Notes: generated by a model not told the origin, from the letters alone. A stretch of DNA of 64,000 nucleotides from Bugulina stolonifera (GCA_935421135.1 OW285195.1:7168701-7232700), one strand, 5' to 3'. Shown: positions 25,012-36,367, numbered from the stretch's first letter. Program-made: numbers and translations.

Positions 25012-28000
25012 ATGGACCGAATAAGGAACCTGCTTCAGCAGGTAATGTACCAGGCCGAGCAGGACCTCAAAACACTCAGCTACAACGGACAAGAGGACGT
25101 CGAACTCTTCATAGAAGACTTCACCGCTATGGCAGAGCGTTGCAACTGGAATGACAGAGCACGCCTCATACGGCTTAGAGCCGCCCTACACGGGCCCGCA
25201 CAAGAATGCGGCCGACCCCGATCAGTCGAAGAGATATTTTCCCGACTGAGGGAACAGTATGGACTATCTGCCAGAGAAGCCCGATGGAAGCTGTCCACCC
25301 TGGAACAGCCAGCCCACACGTCACTCAGAGACTATGCAGCTCTCATCCGCAGACTGATGGCAACAGCCTTTGAAGGGGCACCCCCTGCATCTTTGGAAGA
25401 GTGGGCTGTAGAGAAGTTCTGCCTCTCAGTCCACGACCGTGGCCTACGCTGGTACTACACATGGTTACAGCCCGATGATATGGAGGAAGCCCTGGAAACC
25501 GGAACAGCCTTCCAGAGTAACAAGGGTGGCAAGGCCAACCCTCCAAAGCCACAAGAGGAGCTTCCCGCCGACCTCCTACGGAAAGCCCTACATACCCTCC
25601 TACAGAAATGTCAAGGCACAGATGACGGGCCGACGGACACACTAGAACCCGTCCCAGTAGACGAACCCATTCCTACTGGAGCCCAGCAAGGAGAAGGTGG
25701 ACCACCCCACATTGGTCGTCCACAAAGGCCGACGGATACACCAGAACCCGTCCCAGTAGATGAACCCATTCCTACTGAGGCCAAACCCAAGAAGAGTGGA
25801 CCGAACCACAATGGTCGTCCACTGAGGCCGACGGACACATCAGAACCCGTCCTAGTGGAAGAACCTATACCCACTAAGCCTAAAGTCAAGAGTAGCCACT
25901 CCAAACAGAAAACCCCACGGGTAACTAGCCCATCACACTCCAGGCCGACGGCGTCACCTGCACCCGTCACAGTGGATGAACCCAAACCCACTAGGCCAAC
26001 ACCAGGCAAGAAACGACCCCACTCAAAGCCGAACACATCCGAAGTGACCACAGATCACCCCCCAAGGCTGAAAGGACGACTCATATGTCCCGCCCCGTCG
26101 GACCAAACCTCACAAGGTAAACCCGACCTATCCTCAACTCAGAAGGATCAACAGGATCTGGCCACGTCCAGACCCGACAATAATCAGCAATTGATTCCCG
26201 CCCAAATTCAGTATGCCCCGACGGACGACTTATCGTGTGTAGAACTGCCAGACACTACAGTCCAAGTCCGCGGCCTGAGGATCGACACGGAGCAAACCGT
26301 GCTGGACCAAAACAGAGAGCTACCTCTGAACCTCTCGAAGAATGTTCAAGTTTCAACAGCCCGACCTGATCCAGAGGACGCGAAATGTCGCGTAGCCGAA
26401 CCTCAAGACATAATCCCAACGACGGAGATACAGTCTATACTGCCAGCAGTTCAAGTACACAAAGCAAAACGCTCTTGTACGGAATCTAGCATTGCCGAAC
26501 AGTTTCAGCCGAAGATACAGATTGCCGAACTCTCGAAGTCCCCTAAAGTGGATAAGAAGCAATCGAAGGCAACTATTGCCGTGTTCCCGCGCTTATTTGA
26601 CGAGTCGAACAAAGAAAATGTGCCTGAGGCATTGCCTACAATTGAGCCAATTGCTCATCCCTCGGCTAGTATAAATACGACAGCTCACAGACGAGTAGTC
26701 CTTTCTCGTCCAGCACTTCACCGAAGCACATGTACCCCTACATGTAGCAACTCCTGCACTCCTCGTGTCACTGGTGAAGTTAATAGCAGCACTCGTATCC
26801 TTTCTCATTCTCGTGCAGACGAGACGGCTACTCCTCCTAGTATGGATCACTCCAATCAGCCTGTCTTCACGGCTGAAGGTAAGCAAATCTCAGTGTTACC
26901 AGTAAGGACCGAATCAGAATTAGAGGTACAATCAACACCTGTGAGACTGTCAGGCATGAATTCTCTCTCCCTCCCCACTCGGCATAGACCAGTCGGGACA
27001 GAGGAGAATTCCCCTGAACATTCTCACAGGAAAGAGCATGAGTTAGAAGGCGGAGGCTACACATCAGATGAATTATGTGTTGTAGATGCATCTCCTCTAC
27101 GGAAGACGCTCACGCCAGACGGCACGCCTCCACCCACTCCACCTCCTGTTACCTCTACCCTGAAGTTAGCTACAATTAAGCTGCACAAACTCACTGACAA
27201 GCTGCCCATCGAGTCGTCCCAACATTCCGGAGCCACTAAGCCATGGATTAGTACCTTCACTCAACAAGCCCGAGACGACTTGGCTAGAAGGAGTCAACCT
27301 AACCTCAAATGTGCAAAGTGTGGCTTCTCCGGCACCCTCAAGAGACTGAACATTCACATTTGGCAGCACTTTGCCCGCTTCTACTGTCGCTGCGGACGCA
27401 GCTCAGTTAGCCGTGATGCTCTAGGCCATCACTTCAGTCGGAGATCCAGTATCTGTGGGAAACGTCTCTTCCTCACGGACGGGCCCAGCTATGGGGCCCT
27501 CATGGAATGGTGGGGCGTAAAGGATCCCCCACCATTTCTACCATGTCGTCCTACTATGGACGGACAGTCGGGGACAAATAAACCAGTTTATTTGCCCAGC
27601 TCCTCCTCCACAAGGAAGCGACCTCCCAAGAGACGGCACAGCCCATCTCCAGGACAGACCCCCGACTCCGCACCTTCTGATGCTACCTCCTCCTCTTCCT
27701 CGTCGCCTACCACTCCTGCTGGACCTTCTCTCTGGCGACCTCCTGCTAGTACCTCCGCAGTAAGTGTCGGCCCCCCTGGCCGACGCGGACGTCTACCCTC
27801 TTGGAAGACAAGGCCTGCTCCACGGAAGAGTATGCCTGCTCCTCAGTCAGGCCCTCTCTACGAAGGCTCTCCACCCAAGGTCTCATGTGCAGCTTCTTGT
27901 ACAGCTTCTCCGACTCTACTGATCGAGCCACTGCAGCCCAGGCCCACACTAGAGGTCTCACCGCACCGCTCTCCTTATACACCTGCCAGGGACCTACTCC

Positions 28001-28350
28001 GAGCCACTCCAGACTCTCCTGCCGTCCAGTCCCCACCTCCTGCATCTCCTGTACTAACTCAGCCGAATGCCACACGTCCTGCATCTCCGGATCCGTCGTT
28101 CATGCAACAACTTGCTGAACTCAAGCCACGGATTCACTACCTTGCCAGCCGTCAACAGGTGGGGGACACTCTACGCCAACATCTGGAACCTCTCTATGCT
28201 CGAGAAATAGCTCTTCGTGAACTAGCCAACCAGCATCTAAACCACCCCCAACAACTCCAGCTCGTACAAGCAGACTTGGATATAGTATCCAGAGAATCTA
28301 CACTGTACCGTACCCTTCTTAACTTGACACTAGAGACACCCATGACCTAG
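25012..28350 (+). CDS. Gag-like protein with internal repeats and C2H2 zinc finger (1112 aa, single exon)
   Basis: Residues about 1-165 have the Ty3/Gypsy Gag pattern: YNGQEDVELFIEDF, NWNDRARLIRLRAALHGPA, LREQYGLSAREARWKLSTL, then a DYA..I..L...A helix and an EW.V..F segment. Residues 170-700 are Pro/Ser/Thr-rich and include four copies of a motif like PVPVDEPIPT, near residues 207, 240, 273 and 311. A canonical C2H2 finger is C767-x2-C770-x11-H782-x3-H786. It is followed by a second Cys/His cluster (C792, C794, H806, H807, C815) and a DGPSYGALMEWWG segment. The tail is a predicted helical region after residue 1030. There is no CCHC knuckle and no enzymatic domain. The frame is intact from an ATG after a 330-nt leader to a stop 13 nt before the 3' LTR. 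The probable role is particle formation and RNA packaging, using enzymes of another element; the finger function is unknown. Confidence 0.85.
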   Translation: MDRIRNLLQQVMYQAEQDLKTLSYNGQEDVELFIEDFTAMAERCNWNDRARLIRLRAALHGPAQECGRPRSVEEIFSRLREQYGLSAREARWKLSTLEQPAHTSLRDYAALIRRLMATAFEGAPPASLEEWAVEKFCLSVHDRGLRWYYTWLQPDDMEEALETGTAFQSNKGGKANPPKPQEELPADLLRKALHTLLQKCQGTDDGPTDTLEPVPVDEPIPTGAQQGEGGPPHIGRPQRPTDTPEPVPVDEPIPTEAKPKKSGPNHNGRPLRPTDTSEPVLVEEPIPTKPKVKSSHSKQKTPRVTSPSHSRPTASPAPVTVDEPKPTRPTPGKKRPHSKPNTSEVTTDHPPRLKGRLICPAPSDQTSQGKPDLSSTQKDQQDLATSRPDNNQQLIPAQIQYAPTDDLSCVELPDTTVQVRGLRIDTEQTVLDQNRELPLNLSKNVQVSTARPDPEDAKCRVAEPQDIIPTTEIQSILPAVQVHKAKRSCTESSIAEQFQPKIQIAELSKSPKVDKKQSKATIAVFPRLFDESNKENVPEALPTIEPIAHPSASINTTAHRRVVLSRPALHRSTCTPTCSNSCTPRVTGEVNSSTRILSHSRADETATPPSMDHSNQPVFTAEGKQISVLPVRTESELEVQSTPVRLSGMNSLSLPTRHRPVGTEENSPEHSHRKEHELEGGGYTSDELCVVDASPLRKTLTPDGTPPPTPPPVTSTLKLATIKLHKLTDKLPIESSQHSGATKPWISTFTQQARDDLARRSQPNLKCAKCGFSGTLKRLNIHIWQHFARFYCRCGRSSVSRDALGHHFSRRSSICGKRLFLTDGPSYGALMEWWGVKDPPPFLPCRPTMDGQSGTNKPVYLPSSSSTRKRPPKRRHSPSPGQTPDSAPSDATSSSSSSPTTPAGPSLWRPPASTSAVSVGPPGRRGRLPSWKTRPAPRKSMPAPQSGPLYEGSPPKVSCAASCTASPTLLIEPLQPRPTLEVSPHRSPYTPARDLLRATPDSPAVQSPPPASPVLTQPNATRPASPDPSFMQQLAELKPRIHYLASRQQVGDTLRQHLEPLYAREIALRELANQHLNHPQQLQLVQADLDIVSRESTLYRTLLNLTLETPMT

Positions 28351-28363
28351 TGTGAGGGGGCTA
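28351..28363 (+). other. Short polypurine tract before 3' LTR
   Basis: The bases TGTGAGGGGGCTA lie between the ORF stop and the 3' LTR. The purine run GAGGGGG is the likely plus-strand primer. It is shorter than many retroviral tracts. Confidence 0.6.
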
Positions 28364-29026
28364 TGTGATGGTACGCCCAGTCGTATCTTACATCTGACAC
28401 TCATTATTGCGTGCATACATGTATATATCTGCTTGTACTCTACTCTTATATTGTTATATATGATTGTATGATTATTTCTAAGTCTTTTAATGCCTTTTAT
28501 ACCCATGTACAGAGGCCCGACCTCTCAGAATCCATTGATATTCATTTTGTACATGAATTGGACCATTATAAGCAACTTTTGTAGAACCCGACCTATTTTG
28601 GGTCGGCCGTCGGGCTTCCGGCGGCCATCTTGTTGCGCAACTTCCGGACGACCACACGTCGTCTTTTCCCGACGTCACGTCGGCCGGAAGTCCTTATACT
28701 ATATAAAGGGCACTGTTTTACTGTTCATTGTCTCAGTCTACACTTGGCTTTCAATAAAGACACATCTATACTTGATACAGGGACTTTCTCTTCCTTTTAC
28801 TAGGTCATTCGCTTTGCGAACCGCCTACTAGGTTGAATTACTCTCTTTCACTGTATAGTCTGAAGGTCGGACTTGAGATCAGATGGGTCGTCTTTGGTAG
28901 TATTTGGGCTACTGAGACCGCTCGATCTTTCATGTAATGCGAAGTCCTATTACCACTCATAGGCACTTCATTTCTGGGTCGATAGTCGTCCAAGGACGAC
29001 CGCACCAAATCACAGAAACCATTACA
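28364..29026 (+). repeat. 3' LTR
   Basis: 663 bp, the same length as the 5' LTR and with no difference that I could find by reading. Its AATAAA (28753-28758) would end the transcript. Followed by ATAT, the target-site duplicate. Confidence 0.95.
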
Positions 29027-29790
29027 ATATATAGACTATAGTTGAAATTGCATACCTTATATACTAAATAATGTTTGATTGCAAACGCACCAATAAGAAG
29101 TAGAAGTGCTTCCGACCGAAGGCCGGAAGCCAATCATTAAAGGGATTGCACCATGACGGCAGAGAACGACTAACAATGAGGAAATACTAGCCGTCAGAAA
29201 TACTTAATTAATGTAGGATTGCGAAAATCCGGGTCAGTAAGGAGAGTTGTCGGTCCATTACTATTGACGATAATAGAATATAAATAGACTGCTTTGCATT
29301 CGTAATTGCTTCTACCGTTTACACGCTAAAAATATGATATATACAGTGTATATAAGAAAGGTTATTAGATTATACTGAGAAAATACATGTCAATATAATC
29401 TAACTAGTTGAACATAGCATTCATTATCACAATTTTGATTGGACCAAGTTGTGTTGCATGATTATGTAACATGGGGTAGCCTACACAGGTAAGAGAAAAC
29501 AATTTCACAGTGAGCATGTAAAAGAAGAAAGGCAATTCCATATACAAATTGTGTGTAACAAAAAAATGTTTGTGTTGCATAGTCTAGTATAATTATAATA
29601 GTAGGACCATTATTTTCATGGGTGTATATTTGCATGAAGAACATACTATTTAAAAGATTTGACAACTCCAATTCCTTGAATTATTAGAATGTAATATATT
29701 ATACAATGTATAATATACTCTACTGTAAAGTCACTAGAAAGCAGAAGTTTGTTTACCTTTTTCATGTGTGTATTATAGTAATAGTATTAC

Positions 29791-30597
29791 TGTAATGGTT
29801 TCTGTGTTTTGGTGCGGTCGTCCTTGGACGACTATCGACCCAGAAATGAAGTGCCTATGAGTGGTAATAGGACTTCGCATTACATGAAAGATCGAGCGGT
29901 CTCAGTAGCCGAAATACTACCAAAGACGACCCATCTGATCTCAAGTCCGACCTTCAGACTATACAATGAAAGAGAAAGATCCGACCTAGTAGGCAGTTCG
30001 CTAAGCGAATGACCTGGCAAAAGGAAGTGAAGATCTCTGTATCAAGTATAGATGTGTCTTTATTGAAAGCCAAGTGAAGACTGAGACAATGAACAGTAAA
30101 ACAATGTCCTTTATTTAGTATAAGGACTTCCGGCCGACGTGACGTCGGGAAAAGACGACGTGTGGTCGTCCGGAAGTTGCGCAACAAGATGGCTGCCGGA
30201 AGCCCGACGGCCGACCCAAAATAGGTCTGGTTCTACAAAAGTTGCTTAAAATGGTCAAATTCATGTACAAAATGAATATCAATGGATTCTGAGAGGTCGG
30301 GCCTCTGTACATGGGTATAAAAGGCATAAAAAGGACTTAGTAACATTCATGTAACTACATACAATAACATATAGTAAAATACATGAATAAGAAATGAGCA
30401 TAAACACATGGAGACATGTATATAGACGGTAATTAAGTGGTTTGAACATGCAATGCAATTGAAGGTAAGTATACGAACACTAATTATGAGAATGTTAGTG
30501 TCAGATGAGTAGCGCTGTAACAACTACTAGGCACTTAGGGTGCGGTGGAGCTTCGTCCGGGAGTTGGGGTCGTATACAAATGTCCTGTACCATCACA
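29791..30597 (-). mobile_element. Solo LTR of the same family, opposite orientation
   Basis: Reverse complement of an LTR related to that at 24015: it starts TGTAATGGTTTCTGTG and ends GTACCATCACA, with TTAC on both sides (29787-29790 and 30598-30601) as a 4-bp target duplication. It is 807 bp, about 144 bp longer, because the outer U3 (roughly 30335-30585) is different sequence. The promoter block with CAAGATGGCTGCCGGAAG is kept, but the TATA element is altered (CTAAATAAAGG). It lacks an internal region, so it probably arose by LTR-LTR recombination. Confidence 0.9.
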
Positions 30598-30994
30598 TTA
30601 CTATAGCGTTATAGTGTTACAGTATCATTTAGTATTATAGTCTTATAGTACTATAGTATCATAGGATTATAGTATTATAAGTCATAGTAAATGTCACATA
30701 GATGTCAATGTTTGAATGACAAAATGACTTGACCTCTGACCTCGTAGATAGCAACTCACAGTCATTGTAGATATAATTACATACAGAGCCCCTTTCACCA
30801 GTATAATTACAGTCAATAAAATAGTTGATAACGCTCATAGTATAGTATACAGTCATGTACAGTGTACATTAAATGTACTCTGATGCCAAATATGATAAGA
30901 TTACAACTAGGCAATCACTATGCTCACTTGTACTTTGTACTATCCAATCAGCATATCCTATATTATTGAAATGGTTGTAGGCTAGAAGTTAAAA

Positions 30995-33900
30995 ATGGCT
31001 GCCTCAGCTAAACGAGTCACCAATAGTTACAAGTGTGGCTACTGCTGCCGGTTATTTCCTCAACTGGTTGATCCACGAACACTTCCTTGTCTTCATGTCT
31101 ATTGCTTACCTTGTCTGGAAACAGATATTCTACTGAGACAGACCTGTGTGAGATGTAGCTACTGCAAGTAAGTCTTGTCTACTTTTAGTCATAGTGCTTG
31201 TTTATTTTGGTGCTTATATGCTGCATGCTATATTCTACATGCTACATGTATATTATAGGCCTATGTATTCTATGCTATATTATATTTTTTATGTTCTACA
31301 AGTCATGTTACCAATGTTATACAATGTAGTCGACGTGCTATAATATTGGAACTTAAAAGCGCTCTACAAGTTTCTTGCATTTAATTTTTTGTACTCTATT
31401 ACTTTTTCGTACTTGAAGTTGATTATACAATATAGTTACTGCACCTTCCACATGAGAATATCATCTGGTCCCCTTGCAAACAAATGTTTTTTGATGATTA
31501 AATACTGAGTACTGGCGAGGTATACTTGTACAATGTATATTGCATCATGGGTAACTGTATTAAAATACATTGTAGGACAGTCCATGACATCACAGATGTT
31601 ATGAGTCTACCTAAGTCGGACTTGAATGATCCTCTGGAAGAAGAGGTTGAGGTTAAGACTGACATTGTTTACTGTGATCTGTGCAAAAAGACTCCAACTA
31701 AAGCTGTTACCTTCTGTGTGGAGAGCCAGAAAAAACTCTGTCAACAGCACATGCAGGTAGCTTTACCGCTACATGTAGAGTTAGGTGCAGAAGTAGGGAA
31801 ATTTGAGATAGCTTTTGTTCTTTGTCAAAACTTAAGCAGGAAAAGTTGTCTTCTCTATATTTTGTTAGTTGTCCGCTCTTACCCCAAAATCCAATCACAA
31901 ACAGGGAATTAAGGGTATCTAAATTTCTCTACTACTGCACCTAGCAGTACGTGTACACGTAACTGTCCTCCATGGTCATATACAGTTAGAAACGAATCAA
32001 TTAGTGTATGTACATGTATGTACGTATGTACGTGTACTTATGTAGATGAAGCAAATAATAGTGAGTCATTTCCCCTTTCCACCAACTTCCTTTTGTCATT
32101 CTAGTTTGCTGAGGCATACATGGGGGGACAGCACCAGTTTGTACAGATCAAGGAGTACAAGCAAGCACCTGACAAGTACGTGTGTGTGAAGTGCACTGAC
32201 CACCCAAACCACCAGCTGAGCGAAGCATGTTCTGTTTGTCTTACACAGTTCTGTATTAGATGTGACACTAACTCTGTTTGCAAAGATATTACAGGTATAT
32301 ATTTAGACTACGTTGCACAGTGTTTTACCAACATACACTAAATCTGTGTATATGCCTAATTTTAAAAATAAGATAGGGACACGTTGAATAATTAACACCA
32401 TTGATGTCCCTGCCTTGATTGACCAAACAGTAGATCTTTCAGAGGATCATTCAGATTAGATTTAGGTAGACTTGTAACATCTGTGTTGTCATAGACTGTC
32501 CTATTTTAACACAGTTACCCATAATGCAATATCAGTATTCAGTGTACTTCACCAGAAACCATCAAGAAGCATTTGTTTGGAAGGGAACTAAATAATATTT
32601 TCATGTAGAGGGCGCAGTCAATATATGTATTGTATTGCATTGCATTGCATTGCATTGCATTGCATTGCATTGCATTGCATTGCATTGTATTGCATTGCAT
32701 TGCATTGTATTGTATTGTATAATCAATGTCAAGTACAAAGAAGTGAGAATTAGTAATCCCAATCACCGAAAGTTTTAATAAAATTTGTTCTGTACTTAGT
32801 AAAAGCGTTTCCCAAAACCGACTGGCTAATTCCACAAATATCAAAATCGATAGTTGGTACCAATTTTTGAAATAATTCTCTAGACGTCTGGCATCCAGAA
32901 ATAGCCCTATGATATACCGGAGTACCACATGTATTATAGGGATCAGCAGAGAGCGCCATACTGTCCAATCTCTAACATCTTTGTCAAATGAGCTGAAGAA
33001 TGTTCTAGAAGAGAAATCAAAAGTTCTCTCTAACAAGATTGTGGAGCTGGCTAACATAGAGAAAGAGGCATGGAATGAACTGTCTGAAGTTGAGGATAAG
33101 GCTGAACAGATGTTTTTGACCGTAAACAGAATTACAGAAAAGAAGGTAGGATTTAGGGATTTATATGTTTAGCAAACACTGGGCTCTTGTCAGTCATTGT
33201 ATCTGCATTTGTTCGCCTATATATAATATGGATATGTGGAAATATCTACAATCTGAAAATATATATGTATACAGTGCAAACAATACACACCCAATGCAAT
33301 TGCTACCATGCGTTTTGTCCTTTACGACATGACTACAAAATATCCTTACAATGTACAATTCGTTTGGTTTTTTTGACTGAGGGTTATTCTTTAGACATTC
33401 CCAGAACTGAGGTACTATCAATTTCCAGTATCACTCAAGTGGAAGTAGCTTAAAAGTGGTTCATTGATTTGCCTTATAAAGCTCTCACTCAGTGTAAACT
33501 AATTAGCTTGAAGCCAGCTGGTACATGGGTTATCTGGTTTGAGAAGTGAGCTGGTTTTCTGAATTTCGATGCATAAGATGTCGGACAATCCCCCCCCCCC
33601 CCCCCAGTGTAAAAAAAGGCTTACTGCTAGTTACTGATCACATGATCAATTGATTGCCAAACCTCACTGATCAGCTGTGTGCTGCAACTTCATGAAAAAC
33701 CTTAGTGGAATAAACATAGGATCAGTGAGCATTCATTTCGCTATTCTTTTAGATTGCAGCCATTAGGAAAGAGTCAAATGAGCTGAAAAAGGAAATTCAG
33801 GCGTATTTTGATGCAACTGAACAGAAGGTGGAGGAGTTTGAACAGCACACTCTGGAGAAATGGTCAGAGATGCAAGGTCTGTGGAACTCTACCCAAGAAA

Positions 33901-36276
33901 TGATCAATGGCTACAACAACTCAGATATTGTCAGCACATTCAGAGAAAGGGCAGAAGAGTTGGAGGAAGCTCAAGACATCAGTATGATTCATCCATGTGC
34001 TCTTCCACGCAAGACTTTGGTACCTACCACCAGTGAGTATTCATTGACAATACTATTTTTCATTAAACACTTACAAGTACATACTTTTAAATTAGTAGTC
34101 CGGTTTTGTAACAGATAGTTATTATCATAGTTATCCCCCTTTTGGGTGTCATTATATTACTGGTGGAAGGATTGGTAATTCTCATTGACTTTTCACATAA
34201 ATTGCCTTGTGTGTATGAAGGCTCCAGTACTCATTTGTTGAATTGAATGATTGCCCTGAGCAATGCCAATTAACAGATTGAATGTTGGTAGAGGTATCAG
34301 ATACCATAATATTGTAGTAGATTTGTGTTAGATTAACGCACGAGTGCTGATATTAGCACGGATGCGGGAAGTGCTTGGTAGTTGGTAGTGGGCTGCCAAG
34401 GTAAACTTCCACACATTACATAAAGAGTGAACAGTTAAGTAAAGCTCTTGAGATTATTGGAGAGAACGTAGGTCGATGCTTAGACTCATTGAAGAGCCAA
34501 GGGTCGGCGTAGGTTCTATAGTTTATACTCTAAAGGAGTGTAGAAAGTATCTGTGTTGATGAAGGGACGTAGACCCGATGCTAGATTCATTGAAGAATCC
34601 GGGATATTGGCACAAGAGATAGTCCATATGGCTGCAGGCTACGCTGATTTACTACAATATGTAGATGGTTTATACACGTATACCTACTTTGCTCTGCAGG
34701 CTCACCATGAAATCTAATAATAATAAGGCCTAATTATAGTTGGTACACTAATTTATCCATTTGTTATATAAATTCTACTATTTAGTTACACAAGTACACT
34801 TTGTCATACGTGACTCTTTTATAAGTTCCATGATTCCTAAACCTAATACTGTTTGTAGGCAAGGTAGGATATCTCGGCCAGAAGTTGCTAAGAATACCAA
34901 AGCCAACTGACTTTACTCCTACACTACAAGTAACTGATGATAGAAAACAGTTTCTGACGGCTAACATTGCTGTAGATGGAAGAGTTCTTTGTGAGACTAA
35001 ATCTAATATAGAGATAAGAGACCCTGATACTTTGAATATCATCAAGTCAGTGAGCAATACACCTGCAATGCATTGGTGGGAGATCATACAACCATTTGAT
35101 TTCATGATTGGACAGTGCCATAACGTGAGGGAAGAGTTGAATGAGGTTGTACTCCTAAACCCAGATAGCTTAGAAAGAATGTGTACAATTTATAAGAGGG
35201 ATAAATTTGATCTTTATCAGTTGGCACAGTGTGGTTCAAATGTGTACATGGTGAATTCTAAAAACAAACTATTGGTAGTCTGTCCACTCACTAACAACAA
35301 GTGCGTGTTAAAGTTACCAATTCCTGGTATGGTGCAGCCGGTAAACATCTGTGCTCTCCCAGACTCCACCATTTTAATTGGAGACTTAGTTGAAAATGGT
35401 GCCGTGGTTAGATACAGACTGGACAAGGCAGCAGGGCAGCTGACAGAGCTGTGGAAGATTCCTCATGTAGAATACCCAACTGGTATAGCATATGATGATG
35501 GAGATGAATTGATATATGTTTGTTCAAGGAACGGGCCCATTCTGGTAGTTTCCCTGGAAGGTACATGTAGCTATACCTATTATATACACATGCTATACCA
35601 TACATACAGTACATGTATATGATTGTACCTGGTGGGCATAGAAATCAATATAATATTATAACATATTCATTTTTTCTTCGTCAACAGAAAAAAAATTTTA
35701 GAATAAAGATTTTCACATTATTTGTTCAATAGTTCAACAACAACCAATACTTAGTTCATTTGATAAATTGAAAGGATGAATAGAACAGTCTTGATTGCTA
35801 CAGTATAAATGAGTCAATGTGATCCAGAATTACATAGCAAGAAGGTATGTTAGTAGAGGGAAAAGCATAGGGAAGAAACCAGAGCACAGACTTTAAAATA
35901 TTCAGCTGGAATATACTTTTTTATTGTTTCAATGTTGTTCTAACATTAGGGTTTCACCTTGCCTGATCATGCACTTGTCACTTTTATCATTATTTTTACC
36001 ACTTTCTCCCAGTCTGCAATTGACAACAAAATAAGCCAATATTAGTAGTTTGCTTTTATAGAATATAACAAATTGATTGCAAGCATAATTATTTCATATC
36101 ATGCGATGATGATTATTATGATGATTATTGCGTTCATGTTTACAGGCACCGTACTGCAATCTATACCATATGACGACTTAGGTGTGAGTGGTGCAAGTCA
36201 CATGACTATATCAGCAGGTAGATTATTCCTATGTACTGGGGCTGACAAACTCAGAGGTTATACCCTGACCTACTGA
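30995..36276 (+). CDS. TRIM-like RING/B-box/coiled-coil protein with C-terminal propeller-like region
   Basis: Seven exons: 30995-31167, 31576-31756, 32105-32294, 32940-33145, 33753-34032, 34859-35560, 36146-36276 (1863 nt, 620 aa plus TGA; all junctions GT-AG and in phase). Exon 1 is a C3HC4 RING: C14, C17, C32, H34, C37, C40, C54, C57. Exons 2 and 3 carry Cys/His groups typical of B-boxes (CDLCKKTPTKAVTFC; CVKCTDHPNHQLSEACSVC). Exons 4 and 5 are Glu/Lys-rich coiled coil. Exons 6 and 7 give about 275 residues of repeated beta-strand pattern (VVCPLTNNKCVLKLPIPG; PTGIAYDDGDELIYVCS), resembling an NHL/YVTN-type propeller, though no canonical NHL repeat is obvious. By family it should be a cytoplasmic E3 ubiquitin ligase with a propeller for target or RNA binding; the target is unknown. 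Confidence 0.85.
31779..31931 (+). repeat. Dispersed repeat, copy A
   Basis: About 150 bp in intron 2 of the TRIM-like gene that is clearly related to 59077-59216, in the same orientation. Shared strings include TTGAGATAGC, CTTCTCTATATTTTGTT and GGTATCTAAATTTCTC-like ends. The ends are undefined and there is no ORF. It is an unclassified interspersed element. Confidence 0.7.
32626..32720. repeat. (TGCAT)n pentanucleotide microsatellite
   Basis: About 18 units of ATTGC/TGCAT with some TGTAT variants, inside intron 3 of the TRIM-like gene. It creates open frames on the minus strand that are not coding. Confidence 0.95.
33590..33605. repeat. C16 homopolymer
   Basis: Sixteen consecutive cytosines in intron 4 of the TRIM-like gene. 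G-rich on the other strand, so quadruplex-prone; its length is likely to vary and to be hard to sequence. Confidence 0.9.
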
Positions 36277-36367
36277 ACAACAGTTTATTAGTATTGATGT
36301 CATGAGCCAACAAAGTAGGTGACATGTTGATCGACAGGTGAATTGTACTTTCTTTGATATTCCTACC

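Larger units (their letters stand above)
24015..29026 (+). mobile_element. Complete gag-only LTR retrotransposon with C2H2 zinc finger
   Basis: A 5012-bp element bounded by two 663-bp direct repeats (24015-24677 and 28364-29026) that begin TGTGATGG and end ATTACA. They look identical by eye and have equal length, indicating recent insertion. Flanking ATAT at 24011-24014 and 29027-29030 is a 4-bp target duplication. A primer binding site follows the 5' LTR and a short purine run (GTGAGGGGG) precedes the 3' LTR. The only internal gene is the 1112-codon ORF at 25012-28350. Protease, reverse transcriptase, RNase H and integrase are absent, so it must move in trans, if at all. The Gag-like N terminus suggests Ty3/Gypsy ancestry. 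Confidence 0.93.

Noticed and set aside
25611..26051. Antisense frame opposite the Gag linker and other frames across 25080-28118
   Set aside because: Shadows of the 1112-codon Gag-like ORF caused by its biased codon use.
24678..28363. Reverse transcriptase, integrase or protease in the element
   Set aside because: All the internal space is the Gag-like ORF; no YxDD, DTG or HHCC-type motifs in any frame that I could read.
32539..33057. 172-codon minus-strand frame
   Set aside because: Runs antisense through the TGCAT microsatellite and exon 4 of the TRIM-like gene; the plus-strand exon has clear coding and splice support.
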